Source: Acidimicrobiia bacterium (lineage in GTDB: Bacteria; Actinomycetota; Acidimicrobiia; Acidimicrobiales; Bin134). From it: a DNA stretch of 64,000 bases. A model generated the notes under the pieces. It ran no database searches. It was not told the origin of the DNA and saw nothing but the letters and a program-made list of their open reading frames with translations. Made by a program: the position numbers and the translations under genes. Below, one piece after another: positions 47,738-56,168 of this stretch. Position 1 is the stretch's first letter; every line of letters begins with the position of its first letter. The DNA lies in NCBI GenBank assembly GCA_009842675.1, contig VYEX01000065.1:1-64000 (forward strand), given 5' to 3'.

Positions 47738-48926
47738 CGCGGCGCCGCTGGACGATCCCGACACGTTTGTCGCCGGGCTGCCGCTGGAGTTGCTGGCCCA
47801 GCTTCGGGAAGAGGAACCAGTGCACTGGGTCGCCCACCGGCGGGGCGGAGGGCGCTATGTGGTCACCAGCTACCGGTATGTGCGGGAGTTCAACCGGGAC
47901 TGGCGGCAGTTCTCCTCCTCCCAGCTGGCCGTTTCCGGGGGCGAGGGCGAGCACCGCGGCCAAGGGGCCATCACCTTGCTGGAGTTCGACCCGCCGGACC
48001 ACACCGCGCTGCGTCTGTTGGTGAACCGGGGATTCACTCCCCGGGCCATCCGCCGACTGGAGGAGAGCGCCCACCGCATCGCCGGAGAGCTGGTCGACAA
48101 ATTCATAACCGAGGGTGGGGGCGACGCCGCCGAGTTGCTGGCCGCCCAACTGCCCCTCCAGGTGACGGGTGAGATGCTGGGCATCCCGGTTTCCGACCGG
48201 AACGACATCTTGACCTGGACCAACACCGCCATCGGGGCTTTCGACCCCGAGATGTGCCCAACGATGGACGATGCCCGAGCCGCCATGACCAACTTCGCCG
48301 AATACGGCCAAGCCCACATCGCCCGACGGAAGGCCGAGCCCGGCGACGACGTGTTCAGCAGCCTCGTCCACGCCGAATACGAGGGGCGTCGGCTCACCGA
48401 TGAGGAATTGGGCGGATGGTGGCAGCTCCTAGTCACCGGCAGCACCGAGACCACCCGCAACCTGCTGAGCAGCGGGCTGATGCTGCTGTTGGACCATCCC
48501 GACCAGGCCGCTGCTCTGGCCGCCGATGAGTCGTTGCTCGACGGGGCCATCGACGAGATGCTGCGAGTGGTAACCCCGGTCATGCACCACCAGCGCCGGG
48601 TGACCGCCCCGATGGAGCACGAAAGCGGGGTCAGCTTCGAGTCTGGGCAGATCGTGGACCTCTGGATGACTTCGGCCAACCGCGATCCCGAAGTGTTCGA
48701 CAACCCCGATGTCTTCAATATCCGCAGAGACGCCAGCGACCATCTGTCGCTCGGCTCAGGCGGTCCCCATTACTGCCTGGGCGCCAACCTGGCCAAGACC
48801 GAGGCCCGGGCCTACTTCTCGGCCCTGGTCCCCCACCTGGAACGCATGGAGAGGACCGGTGCTGAGTCAAGGCTTCGCACCACCCACTTCAACAGCCTCA
48901 AGCATTTGCCGGTGGTGGTGAAATAG
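47730..48926 (+). CDS. Cytochrome P450
   Basis: 398 aa bacterial P450. I-helix LVTGSTETTRN near residue 232, K-helix IDEMLRVV near 272, and heme-binding LGSGGPHYCLGANLAKTEA near 343-360, with Leu at the usual Phe position of the Cys loop. The early EHRGQGAITLLEFDPPDHT matches the CYP heme-propionate region. The ATG lies inside the VOC gene, so the two are translated together. It probably oxidises the same hydrophobic compound handled by the SDR, ligase and sulfotransferase upstream. Confidence 0.93.
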   Translation: MIDAAPLDDPDTFVAGLPLELLAQLREEEPVHWVAHRRGGGRYVVTSYRYVREFNRDWRQFSSSQLAVSGGEGEHRGQGAITLLEFDPPDHTALRLLVNRGFTPRAIRRLEESAHRIAGELVDKFITEGGGDAAELLAAQLPLQVTGEMLGIPVSDRNDILTWTNTAIGAFDPEMCPTMDDARAAMTNFAEYGQAHIARRKAEPGDDVFSSLVHAEYEGRRLTDEELGGWWQLLVTGSTETTRNLLSSGLMLLLDHPDQAAALAADESLLDGAIDEMLRVVTPVMHHQRRVTAPMEHESGVSFESGQIVDLWMTSANRDPEVFDNPDVFNIRRDASDHLSLGSGGPHYCLGANLAKTEARAYFSALVPHLERMERTGAESRLRTTHFNSLKHLPVVVK

Positions 48927-49008
48927 TTCACGCACCTTGGGGGTTGCAGAACTTGAGGCTGTCGACTCGTGTTGTCGGCTATGAGAAGATGGTCCAAGAG
49001 GAGGCCCC

Positions 49009-49440
49009 ATGAGGTTGCAGCTGGCATTGAACGTGTCCGATCTAGAAGAGGCGGTGGACTTCTACTCCCGCCTCTTCGGCGTGGAGCCGGCCCGGCGGCG
49101 ACCGGGATATGCCAACTTCGCCATCGATGAACCGCCGCTCAAGCTGGTTTTGTTCGAGACCGGCCACGGGACAACGGAGGAAGAAGGATGCTGCAACGGC
49201 GCTGGCGGCACGATCAACCACCTGGGGGTGGAGGTCGAGACCACCGAGGAGGTGCTCGAGGCCGAACGCCGCATCAGCGAGTCGGGTTTAGCCACCTCCG
49301 GGGTGGACGACACCCAGTGCTGCTTCGCTGAGAAGACCGAGACCTGGATTACCGGCCCCGACGGCACCGCCTGGGAGTGGTATGTCCGCACCGGCGACAG
49401 CGAAGTCCTCGAAAACGTGGTGCTCACCACCCGAAGCTGA
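49009..49440 (+). CDS. CadI/ArsI-family metalloprotein
   Basis: 143 aa VOC-fold protein of the CadI/ArsI group: RLQLALNVSDLEEAVDFYSR, PGYANFAIDEPPLKLVLFE, INHLGVEVE, and the cysteine pair DDTQCCFAEKTETWITGPDG. ArsI members cleave the C-As bond of trivalent organoarsenicals; CadI was found as cadmium-inducible. An additional pair (GCCNG) sits in the loop before INHLG, which I do not recall in the standard sequences. There is no arsR, arsM or acr3 nearby. AGAGGAGG lies 6 nt before ATG 49009. Confidence 0.87.
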   Translation: MRLQLALNVSDLEEAVDFYSRLFGVEPARRRPGYANFAIDEPPLKLVLFETGHGTTEEEGCCNGAGGTINHLGVEVETTEEVLEAERRISESGLATSGVDDTQCCFAEKTETWITGPDGTAWEWYVRTGDSEVLENVVLTTRS

Positions 49441-49452
49441 GCCAGGGCTGTT

Positions 49453-50913
49453 TCAGACCAGGTTTTCGACGAAGCCTTCGAGTTGGCGGAGGTTGCGGAC
49501 TTCGAAGACTCCGTCGCAGTGGACGCCGTACTCGGAGACGATGGAGTCGCCGGTGTCCCAGTAGGCGCCGGGCTCGGGGTTGAGCCAGAACACTTTGCGG
49601 GCCCGGTGCTCGATCTCTTTGAGGATCCAGGCCTGCGAGGCGTGGTAGTTGTTGCGGGCGTCGCCCAGGATCATCACCGTGGTCTTGGGGCCGACGTCTT
49701 TCCCGTAGCGCTCCCAGAACACCTCGAAGGCGTGGCCGTAGTCGGAGTGGCCGTCCACCCACACCACGTCGGCCTCGGCGTTCACCCGGTGGACGGCCTC
49801 GCCGATGTCGTCCACCCCCTCGAAGAAGCTGGTCACCTCGTCGAGGCCGTCGATGAACACGAATGAGCGCACCTTGGAGAACTGGTTGCTGATGGCGTAC
49901 ACCAGATGCAGGGTGAACCGGGCGAAGGCGGCCACCGACCCGCTCACATCCGCCACCACCATGATCTCGGGCTTGGCCGGGCGGGGGTAGCGGAACTTGG
50001 GCTCGGCGGGCACTCCTCCGTAGGACAGGGAGTGGCGCATGGTGTTGCGGAAGTCCAGCGGTCCCTTGCGGCCGTGGCGGCGCTTGCGGGCTAGGCGCAC
50101 GGCCAGCTTGCGGGTGAGCGGGTAGATGGCCCGGCGCAGGGCCATCATCTCCTCCCGGCTGGCGTGCATGAAGTCCACGTCTTCGGGCAGGGGCTTGCGG
50201 AGCGTCTTGGCCATGGCCTCCACTCCCCTATCGGCCACCAGCCGGCGACGGATTTCGGCCTCCACCTCTTTGCGGAGCTGGTCGATGCGGGCCTCGAATT
50301 CGTCTCGTTCCAGCCGTTCTTCCAGGGGCGTCAGATCGCCGGGGGCGTCGTCTCGGGCTTGATCCATCAGCCGATCCAGCACGCCGTCGAGGTCGAGGTT
50401 TCGCAGCGTGCGATATAGGTAGTAGGTGCCGCCCACCGGCCGGCCGGGCTCCATGCCGGCATAGCGCTGCACCGCCTGGCGGGCGATGGCCCTCATGAGG
50501 GCGTCGTCGCCCCGCATGAGCGCCTGGAACAGCATCTCGGCTAGCTGCTCGGCCGACATGGCCTCGCCGCCTCCCCCGCCCTGGCGGCGCTGCTGTCCGT
50601 CCAAACCGTCGACGAAATCGGACAGGTCCATGCCCTCGGGCCATTCCCCGTCCACCAGGTCGTATTCGGCCCCCCGCAGCGAGAAGTACACCTCGAACAC
50701 CGTCTCAAAGGCCCGCCAGTGGGCGTGGTTCTTCACCAACGTGGCGGCCAGGGCGTACTTGAACGCATCCCGGTCCTCGATGGGGATGTGCTGGATGGCC
50801 TCCATGGCATCCAGGTTCTCGGTGAGGCTCACCGGCAGGCCCGCGGCCCGCAACTCAGAGATGAACCCGGCCAAAAGCGCCAGCAGTGGCGAGGTAGCGG
50901 GCTCGACTTTCAT
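49453..50913 (-). CDS. VWA-domain protein of the CoxE type
   Basis: 486 aa. The N-terminal half is helical and charged with a Gly/Gln-rich segment near residue 110; the C-terminal half is a von Willebrand factor A domain with MIDAS motif DVSGSVAAF near residue 320 and ILGDARNN further on. CoxE-like proteins work with MoxR ATPases to mature or activate metal enzymes or complexes. The partner ATPase is 21 nt upstream on the same strand. The client here is not evident; no CO-dehydrogenase gene is present. Confidence 0.88.
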   Translation of the reverse strand: MKVEPATSPLLALLAGFISELRAAGLPVSLTENLDAMEAIQHIPIEDRDAFKYALAATLVKNHAHWRAFETVFEVYFSLRGAEYDLVDGEWPEGMDLSDFVDGLDGQQRRQGGGGGEAMSAEQLAEMLFQALMRGDDALMRAIARQAVQRYAGMEPGRPVGGTYYLYRTLRNLDLDGVLDRLMDQARDDAPGDLTPLEERLERDEFEARIDQLRKEVEAEIRRRLVADRGVEAMAKTLRKPLPEDVDFMHASREEMMALRRAIYPLTRKLAVRLARKRRHGRKGPLDFRNTMRHSLSYGGVPAEPKFRYPRPAKPEIMVVADVSGSVAAFARFTLHLVYAISNQFSKVRSFVFIDGLDEVTSFFEGVDDIGEAVHRVNAEADVVWVDGHSDYGHAFEVFWERYGKDVGPKTTVMILGDARNNYHASQAWILKEIEHRARKVFWLNPEPGAYWDTGDSIVSEYGVHCDGVFEVRNLRQLEGFVENLV

Positions 50914-50934
50914 GGCAGCCTCAGCGCAGCACGA

Positions 50935-51849
50935 CTACGGAGTTGCGGCCGGGACGGCAAATTCCTCGTCGGAGGAAGCAAACTCCTTGAGCGCTTTTTC
51001 GATGTCACTGCGGTACTTGAGCAGTATGTTCACCGTCTCAGCCGCGGTGTCGGCGTCGATGTGCTCCACCCCCAGCAGTACCAGGGTGCGGGCCCAGTCC
51101 AGCGTCTCCGACACCGACGGGGCCTTCTTCAGCTCGATCTGGCGAACCGAGCGGACGATGCGGGCCACCTGGTCGGCCAGGCTCTCACCCACGCCGGGCA
51201 CCTTGGCCAGCACGATCTCCTTCTCTCTATCGAGATCGGGATAGTCGATGTGCAAGAACAGGCACCGCCGCTTGAGGGCTTCGGACAGCTCCCGGGTGTT
51301 GTTGGAGGTGAGGAACACCAGAGGGATCTGGCTGGCAGCCACCGTGCCCAACTCGGGGATGGACACCTGGTAGTCGGACAGGATCTCCAGCAGAAGCGCC
51401 TCGGTCTCGATCTCCACCCGATCGACCTCGTCGATTAGCAGCACCACGGGCTCGGCGGCGCGAATGGCCTCGAGCAGCGGCCGGGTGAGCAGGAATTCCT
51501 CGGAAAACAGGTCATCCTCGATCTGCTGCCACATGCCGTCGCCCTCGGGGTCTTCTCCCTGGCGCTCGGCTTGAATGCGCAGCAGCTGCTTCTTGTAGTT
51601 CCACTCGTACAGCGCCTTGGACTCGTCGAGGCCCTCGTAGCACTGGAGGCGGATGAGACGGGCGCCGGTGGCCTCGGCCACGCTCTTGGCCAACTGGGTC
51701 TTGCCTGTTCCCGCCGGACCCTCCACCAACACCGGTTTCTGTAGCCGTTCGGCCAGATAGACCACTCCGGCGATGCCCTCATCGGCCAAATACTGCACAC
51801 TGCTCAGGCCCTTGCGCACCGAGTCGACGTCGGCAAAGGAGAAGCTCAT
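50935..51849 (-). CDS. MoxR-family AAA+ ATPase
   Basis: 304 aa. Walker A VEGPAGTGKTQLAKS near residue 45, Walker B VVLLIDEVDR near 140, sensor 1 FLTSNNTRELSEALKRRC near 185 with the arginine finger. Proteins of this group remodel targets together with VWA partners. Followed by the CoxE-like gene in the same operon. The MITE-like element lies in its upstream region, ending about 60 nt before the start, and could affect its promoter. Confidence 0.92.
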   Translation of the reverse strand: MSFSFADVDSVRKGLSSVQYLADEGIAGVVYLAERLQKPVLVEGPAGTGKTQLAKSVAEATGARLIRLQCYEGLDESKALYEWNYKKQLLRIQAERQGEDPEGDGMWQQIEDDLFSEEFLLTRPLLEAIRAAEPVVLLIDEVDRVEIETEALLLEILSDYQVSIPELGTVAASQIPLVFLTSNNTRELSEALKRRCLFLHIDYPDLDREKEIVLAKVPGVGESLADQVARIVRSVRQIELKKAPSVSETLDWARTLVLLGVEHIDADTAAETVNILLKYRSDIEKALKEFASSDEEFAVPAATP

Positions 51850-51908
51850 GGCTGAAGGCTACGCCCAGCCTGTTCCGGCCCCGAAATCACGGATTCTTCG
51901 TGAACGGA

Positions 51909-52074
51909 TAGTGGTGTGTCTTGGGTTTAGCGCCGTGGATTGCGACGGCAGCGGGGTTCCTCGCAAGGCGCACCGACGCAGCCATACCCGGAGCGTACGG
52001 CAAGGAGGAGCAACGCCGCGAGGGGCGTCGATGCCTAGCAGGACACGCGCGATTAAACCCAAGACACACCACTA
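51909..52074. mobile_element. MITE-like element with TA target duplication
   Basis: The 162-bp core 51911-52072 has perfect 19-bp terminal inverted repeats, GTGGTGTGTCTTGGGTTTA and its exact complement. TA flanks both ends (51909-51910, 52073-52074), the target duplication of IS630/Tc1-mariner elements. Internal parts are also partly self-complementary (CTCGCAAGGCG against CGCCGCGAG). It has no transposase; the short ORFs drawn across it are artefacts. It lies between proA and moxR and forms the proA stop. Confidence 0.8.
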
Positions 52075-53328
52075 AGCGCGTACCTGGCCGTCACCCCGGA
52101 CCACGTACTTGGTAGTGGTGAGCTGGCGCAGGCCCATCGGGCCCCGAGCGTGCAGCTTCTGAGTACTGATGCCGATCTCGGCGCCGAAACCGAATTCCTC
52201 GCCGTCCACAAACCGGGTGGAGGCGTTGACCAGGACGGCAGCGGCGTCCACCTCGGTGCAGAATCGATCGGCAGCCTCCAGATCTGCGGTGATGATGGCC
52301 TCGCTGTGGCCGCTACCGGTGTCGTTCACGTGGACGATGGCCTCATCCAGACTGTCGACCACCTTCACCGACAATTTCAGATCTAGGAACTCGGTGAAGT
52401 AGTCGGCTTCGGTGGCCTCGCCGATGCGGTCTGGCCCCAAGATCGCCCGAGCGGCCTCGTCGCCCACAAGCTCCACACCAGCCAGGTCGTCGGCCAGAGG
52501 GGGCAGCAGATCGGCGGCCACCGACCGGTGCACCACAAGAGACTCGGCCGCATTGCACACCGACGGGCGCTGGGTTTTGGCGTTCACCACGATGCGACGA
52601 GCCATGTCCAGATCGGCCGAGGCGTCGACGTACACATGGCAGTTGCCGTCGCCGTCGATCACATAGGGCACGGTGGCGTTCTCCAGGATGGAAGCGATAA
52701 GCCCGGGCCCGCCCCGGGGGATGAGACAGTCGATCGTGTCTCGCAGCTGCATGAACTCGGCGGCTGCCTCATGGCTGGGGTCGGACACCAGCACCAGGGC
52801 GTCGCTGGGCAGACCGGCCTTCTCGTACGCGTCTCGCATCACCCCGGCTATGGCCAAGTTGGAGCCCAACGCGCTGGACGAGCCCCGCAAGAAGGCGGCG
52901 TTGCCCGACTTGAGGCACAGTCCGGCGGCATCGCTGGTCACGTTGGGGCGGCTCTCGTACACGATGGCCACCACGCCCAGCGGCACCCGGACCTGGCTGA
53001 TCCGCAGGCCGGTCGGCACCACCCAGCCGCTGACGATCTCCCCCACCGGGTCGGCCAGCCCGGCCACCTTGCGCAAACCCCCGGCCATACCCTCCAACCG
53101 GGAGTCGGTCAGCGTGAGCCGATCGACCAGGGTGGCGCTCATTCCCGAATCGGTGGCGGCATCCACATCGGCCCGGTTGGCCTCCAGTAGATCGTCGCGG
53201 GCCTGCTCAAGCTGGTCGGCGGCCAGCAATAGCGCGTGGTTCTTGGTCTCAGTGTCGGCAGTGGCCAGAACTCGGGCCGCGGCCTTGGCTCGGTCAGCCA
53301 GCTCGGCCATTGAGGTATCTGCGCTCAC
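52072..53328 (-). CDS. proA: Gamma-glutamyl phosphate reductase
   Basis: 418 aa from GTG 53328 (VSADTSMAELADRAKA), close to the 417 aa of most ProA; the track's longer start is not conserved. The catalytic Cys is in RPSVCNAAESLVV, and the NADPH-fold segments SGNAAFLRGSSSA and DSHEA-like region are present. It reduces glutamyl phosphate to the semialdehyde in proline synthesis. Its TAG stop is formed by the flanking TA and the first base of the MITE-like element. Without the insertion the frame would read seven more residues, YPFTKNP. Confidence 0.95.
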   Translation of the reverse strand: MSADTSMAELADRAKAAARVLATADTETKNHALLLAADQLEQARDDLLEANRADVDAATDSGMSATLVDRLTLTDSRLEGMAGGLRKVAGLADPVGEIVSGWVVPTGLRISQVRVPLGVVAIVYESRPNVTSDAAGLCLKSGNAAFLRGSSSALGSNLAIAGVMRDAYEKAGLPSDALVLVSDPSHEAAAEFMQLRDTIDCLIPRGGPGLIASILENATVPYVIDGDGNCHVYVDASADLDMARRIVVNAKTQRPSVCNAAESLVVHRSVAADLLPPLADDLAGVELVGDEAARAILGPDRIGEATEADYFTEFLDLKLSVKVVDSLDEAIVHVNDTGSGHSEAIITADLEAADRFCTEVDAAAVLVNASTRFVDGEEFGFGAEIGISTQKLHARGPMGLRQLTTTKYVVRGDGQVRA

Positions 53329-53443
53329 GGCGCGAGCGTACCCGACTGCACCCATTGCTCCGGTAGCGTGTTTTGGCATTCCACCGGTTGAACAGCAATT
53401 CGAAGGCCCCGAGGACACCCCGCGCCCCAGCGGCAAGGGTGCG

Positions 53444-55105
53444 GTGCTGGTGGGCGCGGGGATCTTCTTGTCCCGCGTCTCCGGCATCGGCCGAGAGGTG
53501 GCGGTGGCCGCGTTCATCGGCGCGGGCCGCATCGGCGACGCCTACCGGGCCGCTTTGACCATTCCCCGCCTTCTGCAAAACCTGCTGGGCGAAGGGGTGC
53601 TGTCGGCTTCCTTCATCCCCATCTACTCACAACTGGTTGAGCAGGGGCGGCGCAAAGACGCTGGACGGCTGGCCGGAGCGGTTTTCGGACTCCTGTCCGT
53701 GGTCACCGGGTTATTGGTGCTGGCCGGATGGTTGTTGGCCGAGCCGATCGTGTCCCTCCTGCTATGGCGGCTGTCGGACGACACGGCTGATCTGACCGTT
53801 GAGCTGGTGCGGGTGATGTTCGCCGGGATCGGCTTCATCGTGCTCGCGGCATGGACACTGGGGGTGCTCAGCGCCCACCGCCGCTTCTTCCTGTCCTTTG
53901 CCGCCCCAGTGATCTGGAACGCCACTCAGGTGGCATTCATGGTGGGGGCATGGCTGGTGTGGCACAACGTCGACCCCGCCACCCGGGCCTCCGATGTGGC
54001 CAAGATGGCGGCCTTAGGAGTGGTGCTGGGCGGAGCCCTCCAGTTCTTGGTGCAGGTGCCATTGGTGCTCCGGCTCGTTCCGTCGCTGCGGCTCAGCCTC
54101 AACTGGCGGCGCCCCGATGTCCGCACCGTGCTGAACCGGTTCGGCCCTGCGTTCATCGGCCGAGGAGTGGTGCAGGTATCGGCCTACGTGGACTTGGTCT
54201 TGGCCGGGCTGCTGGCCAGCGGGGCCATTGCCGCTTTGGGATTCGCCCAGGTGATCTACTTCCTGCCCATCAGCCTGTTCGCCATGAGCGTGGCGGCCAG
54301 CGAGCTTCCCGAGATGTCCCGAGAACAGGACAACCCCGAGGCGCTGAGACGGCGTCTGCAAACCGGTCTGGACCGCATTGGGTTCTACGTGCTGTTCTCG
54401 GCCGTGGCGTTCATCACCCTGGGCGGGCTGATCGTGGGGGCGCTGCTGGAGCGGGGGCAGTTCAACGGCGACCAGACCGTGCAGGTGTGGTGGATTCTGG
54501 CGGCCTACAGCCTGGGGCTGGTGGCTTCGGCATCGTCTCGGCTGTTGCAAAACGCTTGCTTCGCGGCTGGCGACGCCAAAGGGCCGGCCCGAGTGGCAGG
54601 GGTGCGGGTAGTGCTAGCCGCCGCGGTAGGAGTGGTGCTGATGTTCAGCTTCGACTCCTACGCCGTGGTCAATGGCAGCGTGGAGCGACTGGGCGACTTC
54701 CAAGTGTTGTCGCCGCTGTCAGATGCCGCGCGAGCCGAGGGAGCGGTTCGGTTGGGAGCGGTGGGCTTGGCCCTGGGCAGCACGGTGGCCGCTTGGGTGG
54801 AATACGGCATCTTGCGCCACCGGGTCCGCTACTTGCTGGGCCGAAGCCAGCCAGTCAAGGGGCCCACAGGGCGCCTGGCCGTTGCCGCCTTGTCCGCTGC
54901 CGTGCTGGGGGCTGTTCTGGCCTGGGGTCTAGAGCCGTTGCCGCTGCTGTTCGCCGCACCATTCGCCCTGCTGTTGACCGGAGTGGTCTATGTGGTGTTG
55001 GGCCGGGGCTCAGGGGTGGCCGCGGCCGAAGAGGCTGCGACGTTGATGGAGCAGGGCATAAGCCGAATAACTAAGGCAGCACGGTCAAAGAATCGCGGTG
55101 GATGA
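53444..55105 (+). CDS. murJ: MurJ lipid II flippase (MviN-like)
   Basis: 553 aa from GTG 53444, which follows AAGGG. The track's 810-aa frame is extended through the proA antisense region and its N-terminus is not real. It has about 14 membrane helices and the family's N-terminal pattern SRVSGIGREVAVAAFIGAGRIGDAYRAA and LLGEGVLSASFIPIYS. MurJ carries lipid-linked peptidoglycan precursors across the inner membrane. An ATT at 53378 is a less likely start. It sits on the opposite strand between proA and proB, and its end overlaps proB by 35 nt. Confidence 0.92.
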   Translation: MLVGAGIFLSRVSGIGREVAVAAFIGAGRIGDAYRAALTIPRLLQNLLGEGVLSASFIPIYSQLVEQGRRKDAGRLAGAVFGLLSVVTGLLVLAGWLLAEPIVSLLLWRLSDDTADLTVELVRVMFAGIGFIVLAAWTLGVLSAHRRFFLSFAAPVIWNATQVAFMVGAWLVWHNVDPATRASDVAKMAALGVVLGGALQFLVQVPLVLRLVPSLRLSLNWRRPDVRTVLNRFGPAFIGRGVVQVSAYVDLVLAGLLASGAIAALGFAQVIYFLPISLFAMSVAASELPEMSREQDNPEALRRRLQTGLDRIGFYVLFSAVAFITLGGLIVGALLERGQFNGDQTVQVWWILAAYSLGLVASASSRLLQNACFAAGDAKGPARVAGVRVVLAAAVGVVLMFSFDSYAVVNGSVERLGDFQVLSPLSDAARAEGAVRLGAVGLALGSTVAAWVEYGILRHRVRYLLGRSQPVKGPTGRLAVAALSAAVLGAVLAWGLEPLPLLFAAPFALLLTGVVYVVLGRGSGVAAAEEAATLMEQGISRITKAARSKNRGG

Positions 55106-56168
55106 CCTCGTCGGGCGCGCCCGCGGGCAAGGCGTCGGAGCGCAGGCCCACCACCGAGTCCATGTCGTCTGAGGAGACCTCCACCAAACCCCGGGCGAAG
55201 ATCTGATCGTCGGGCCCCCGCACGTCAACCGCATCGCCGGGCTGGAACACCCCCTCAAAGCCAGTGATGCCGATGGCCAGAAGCGAAGCACCCCGCTCCA
55301 CCATCGCCCGTCGGGCCCCGGAATCCACCTGCACCGTGCCGGTGGGGACCATGGCAAACCCGATCCACAGCTTGCGGGCACTCAACCGCTGGGGCTGGGG
55401 AGCCACCGTGGTCCCGACACCAGGCGCATGGGCCAGCGCGTCGGCGACCACGTCTTGGCGATCGGCAGCCGCGATCACCGTCCGGACCCCCGACCAACTG
55501 GCGATCCGGGCCGCGGCCAGCTTCGAGGCCATGCCGCCGCTGCCCCGGTCAGTGCCCGCTCCACCCGCGGCCGAGGTCAGCTCGTCTAGCAGACCCAGAT
55601 CGGTGATTTCCTCCACTATCCGGGCTTCGGCATCGGAGCGGGGGTCGGCGGTGTGAACCCCCTCGGTGTCAGTCAACAACACCAGCAGTTCGGCGCCCAC
55701 CATGTGGGCCACCAGAGCGGAAATGCGGTCGTTGTCCCCCCAGCGAATGGCGTCGTCGGCCACCGCGTCGTTCTCATTCACGATGGGGACGACGCCCAAC
55801 TTCAATAGCCGATTGAGGGTTCGCTGGGCGTGCAGGTATTGGGTGCGTTCCAAGAAATCCCGGGGGGCCAGCAGCACTTGGCCGCAGATCAGGCCGTAGC
55901 CGCCCAGGCGCTCTTGGTACAGGGCCATGAGCCGGCTCTGGCCCACCGCAGAGAGGGCTTGCAGGGTTACCGAGTCGCGGGGACGACCCTGGTCAAAGCC
56001 GAGCACGGGGAGCCCGGCACCAATCGCCCCGGAGCTGACCACCACCGCCTGATGCCCGTCGGCCACCGCGGCAGCCACCTCGCCGCTCAGCTTGGCCACC
56101 GCCTCGGCCCTGATGGTGCCATCGGTCTCGGTTATCGACGACGTGCCGATCTTCACCACCACGATCAC
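55071..56168 (-). CDS. proB: Glutamate 5-kinase
   Basis: 365 aa: an amino-acid-kinase domain (KIGTSSIT at the N-terminus, SSGAIGAG near 47, NENDAVADDAIRWGDND near 136) and a C-terminal PUA domain (FQPGDAVDVRGPDDQIFARG). It phosphorylates glutamate for proline synthesis and is normally feedback inhibited by proline. Its GTG start overlaps the obgE stop (GTGA). It is separated from proA by the inverted murJ. Confidence 0.96.
   Translation of the reverse strand: MIVVVKIGTSSITETDGTIRAEAVAKLSGEVAAAVADGHQAVVVSSGAIGAGLPVLGFDQGRPRDSVTLQALSAVGQSRLMALYQERLGGYGLICGQVLLAPRDFLERTQYLHAQRTLNRLLKLGVVPIVNENDAVADDAIRWGDNDRISALVAHMVGAELLVLLTDTEGVHTADPRSDAEARIVEEITDLGLLDELTSAAGGAGTDRGSGGMASKLAAARIASWSGVRTVIAAADRQDVVADALAHAPGVGTTVAPQPQRLSARKLWIGFAMVPTGTVQVDSGARRAMVERGASLLAIGITGFEGVFQPGDAVDVRGPDDQIFARGLVEVSSDDMDSVVGLRSDALPAGAPDEVIHRDSLTVLP

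Noticed and set aside
48940-49020. GGTTGCAG repeated before the CadI/ArsI-like start
   Set aside because: Eight bases without a mini-ORF that terminates near the start; probably chance.
51859-52115. Three short ORFs over the MITE-like element
   Set aside because: They read through the inverted repeats on both strands and have no homology; they are by-products of the element.
52673-53443. N-terminal 257 codons of the 810-aa plus-strand frame
   Set aside because: They run antisense through proA; MurJ homology starts only at about 53444.
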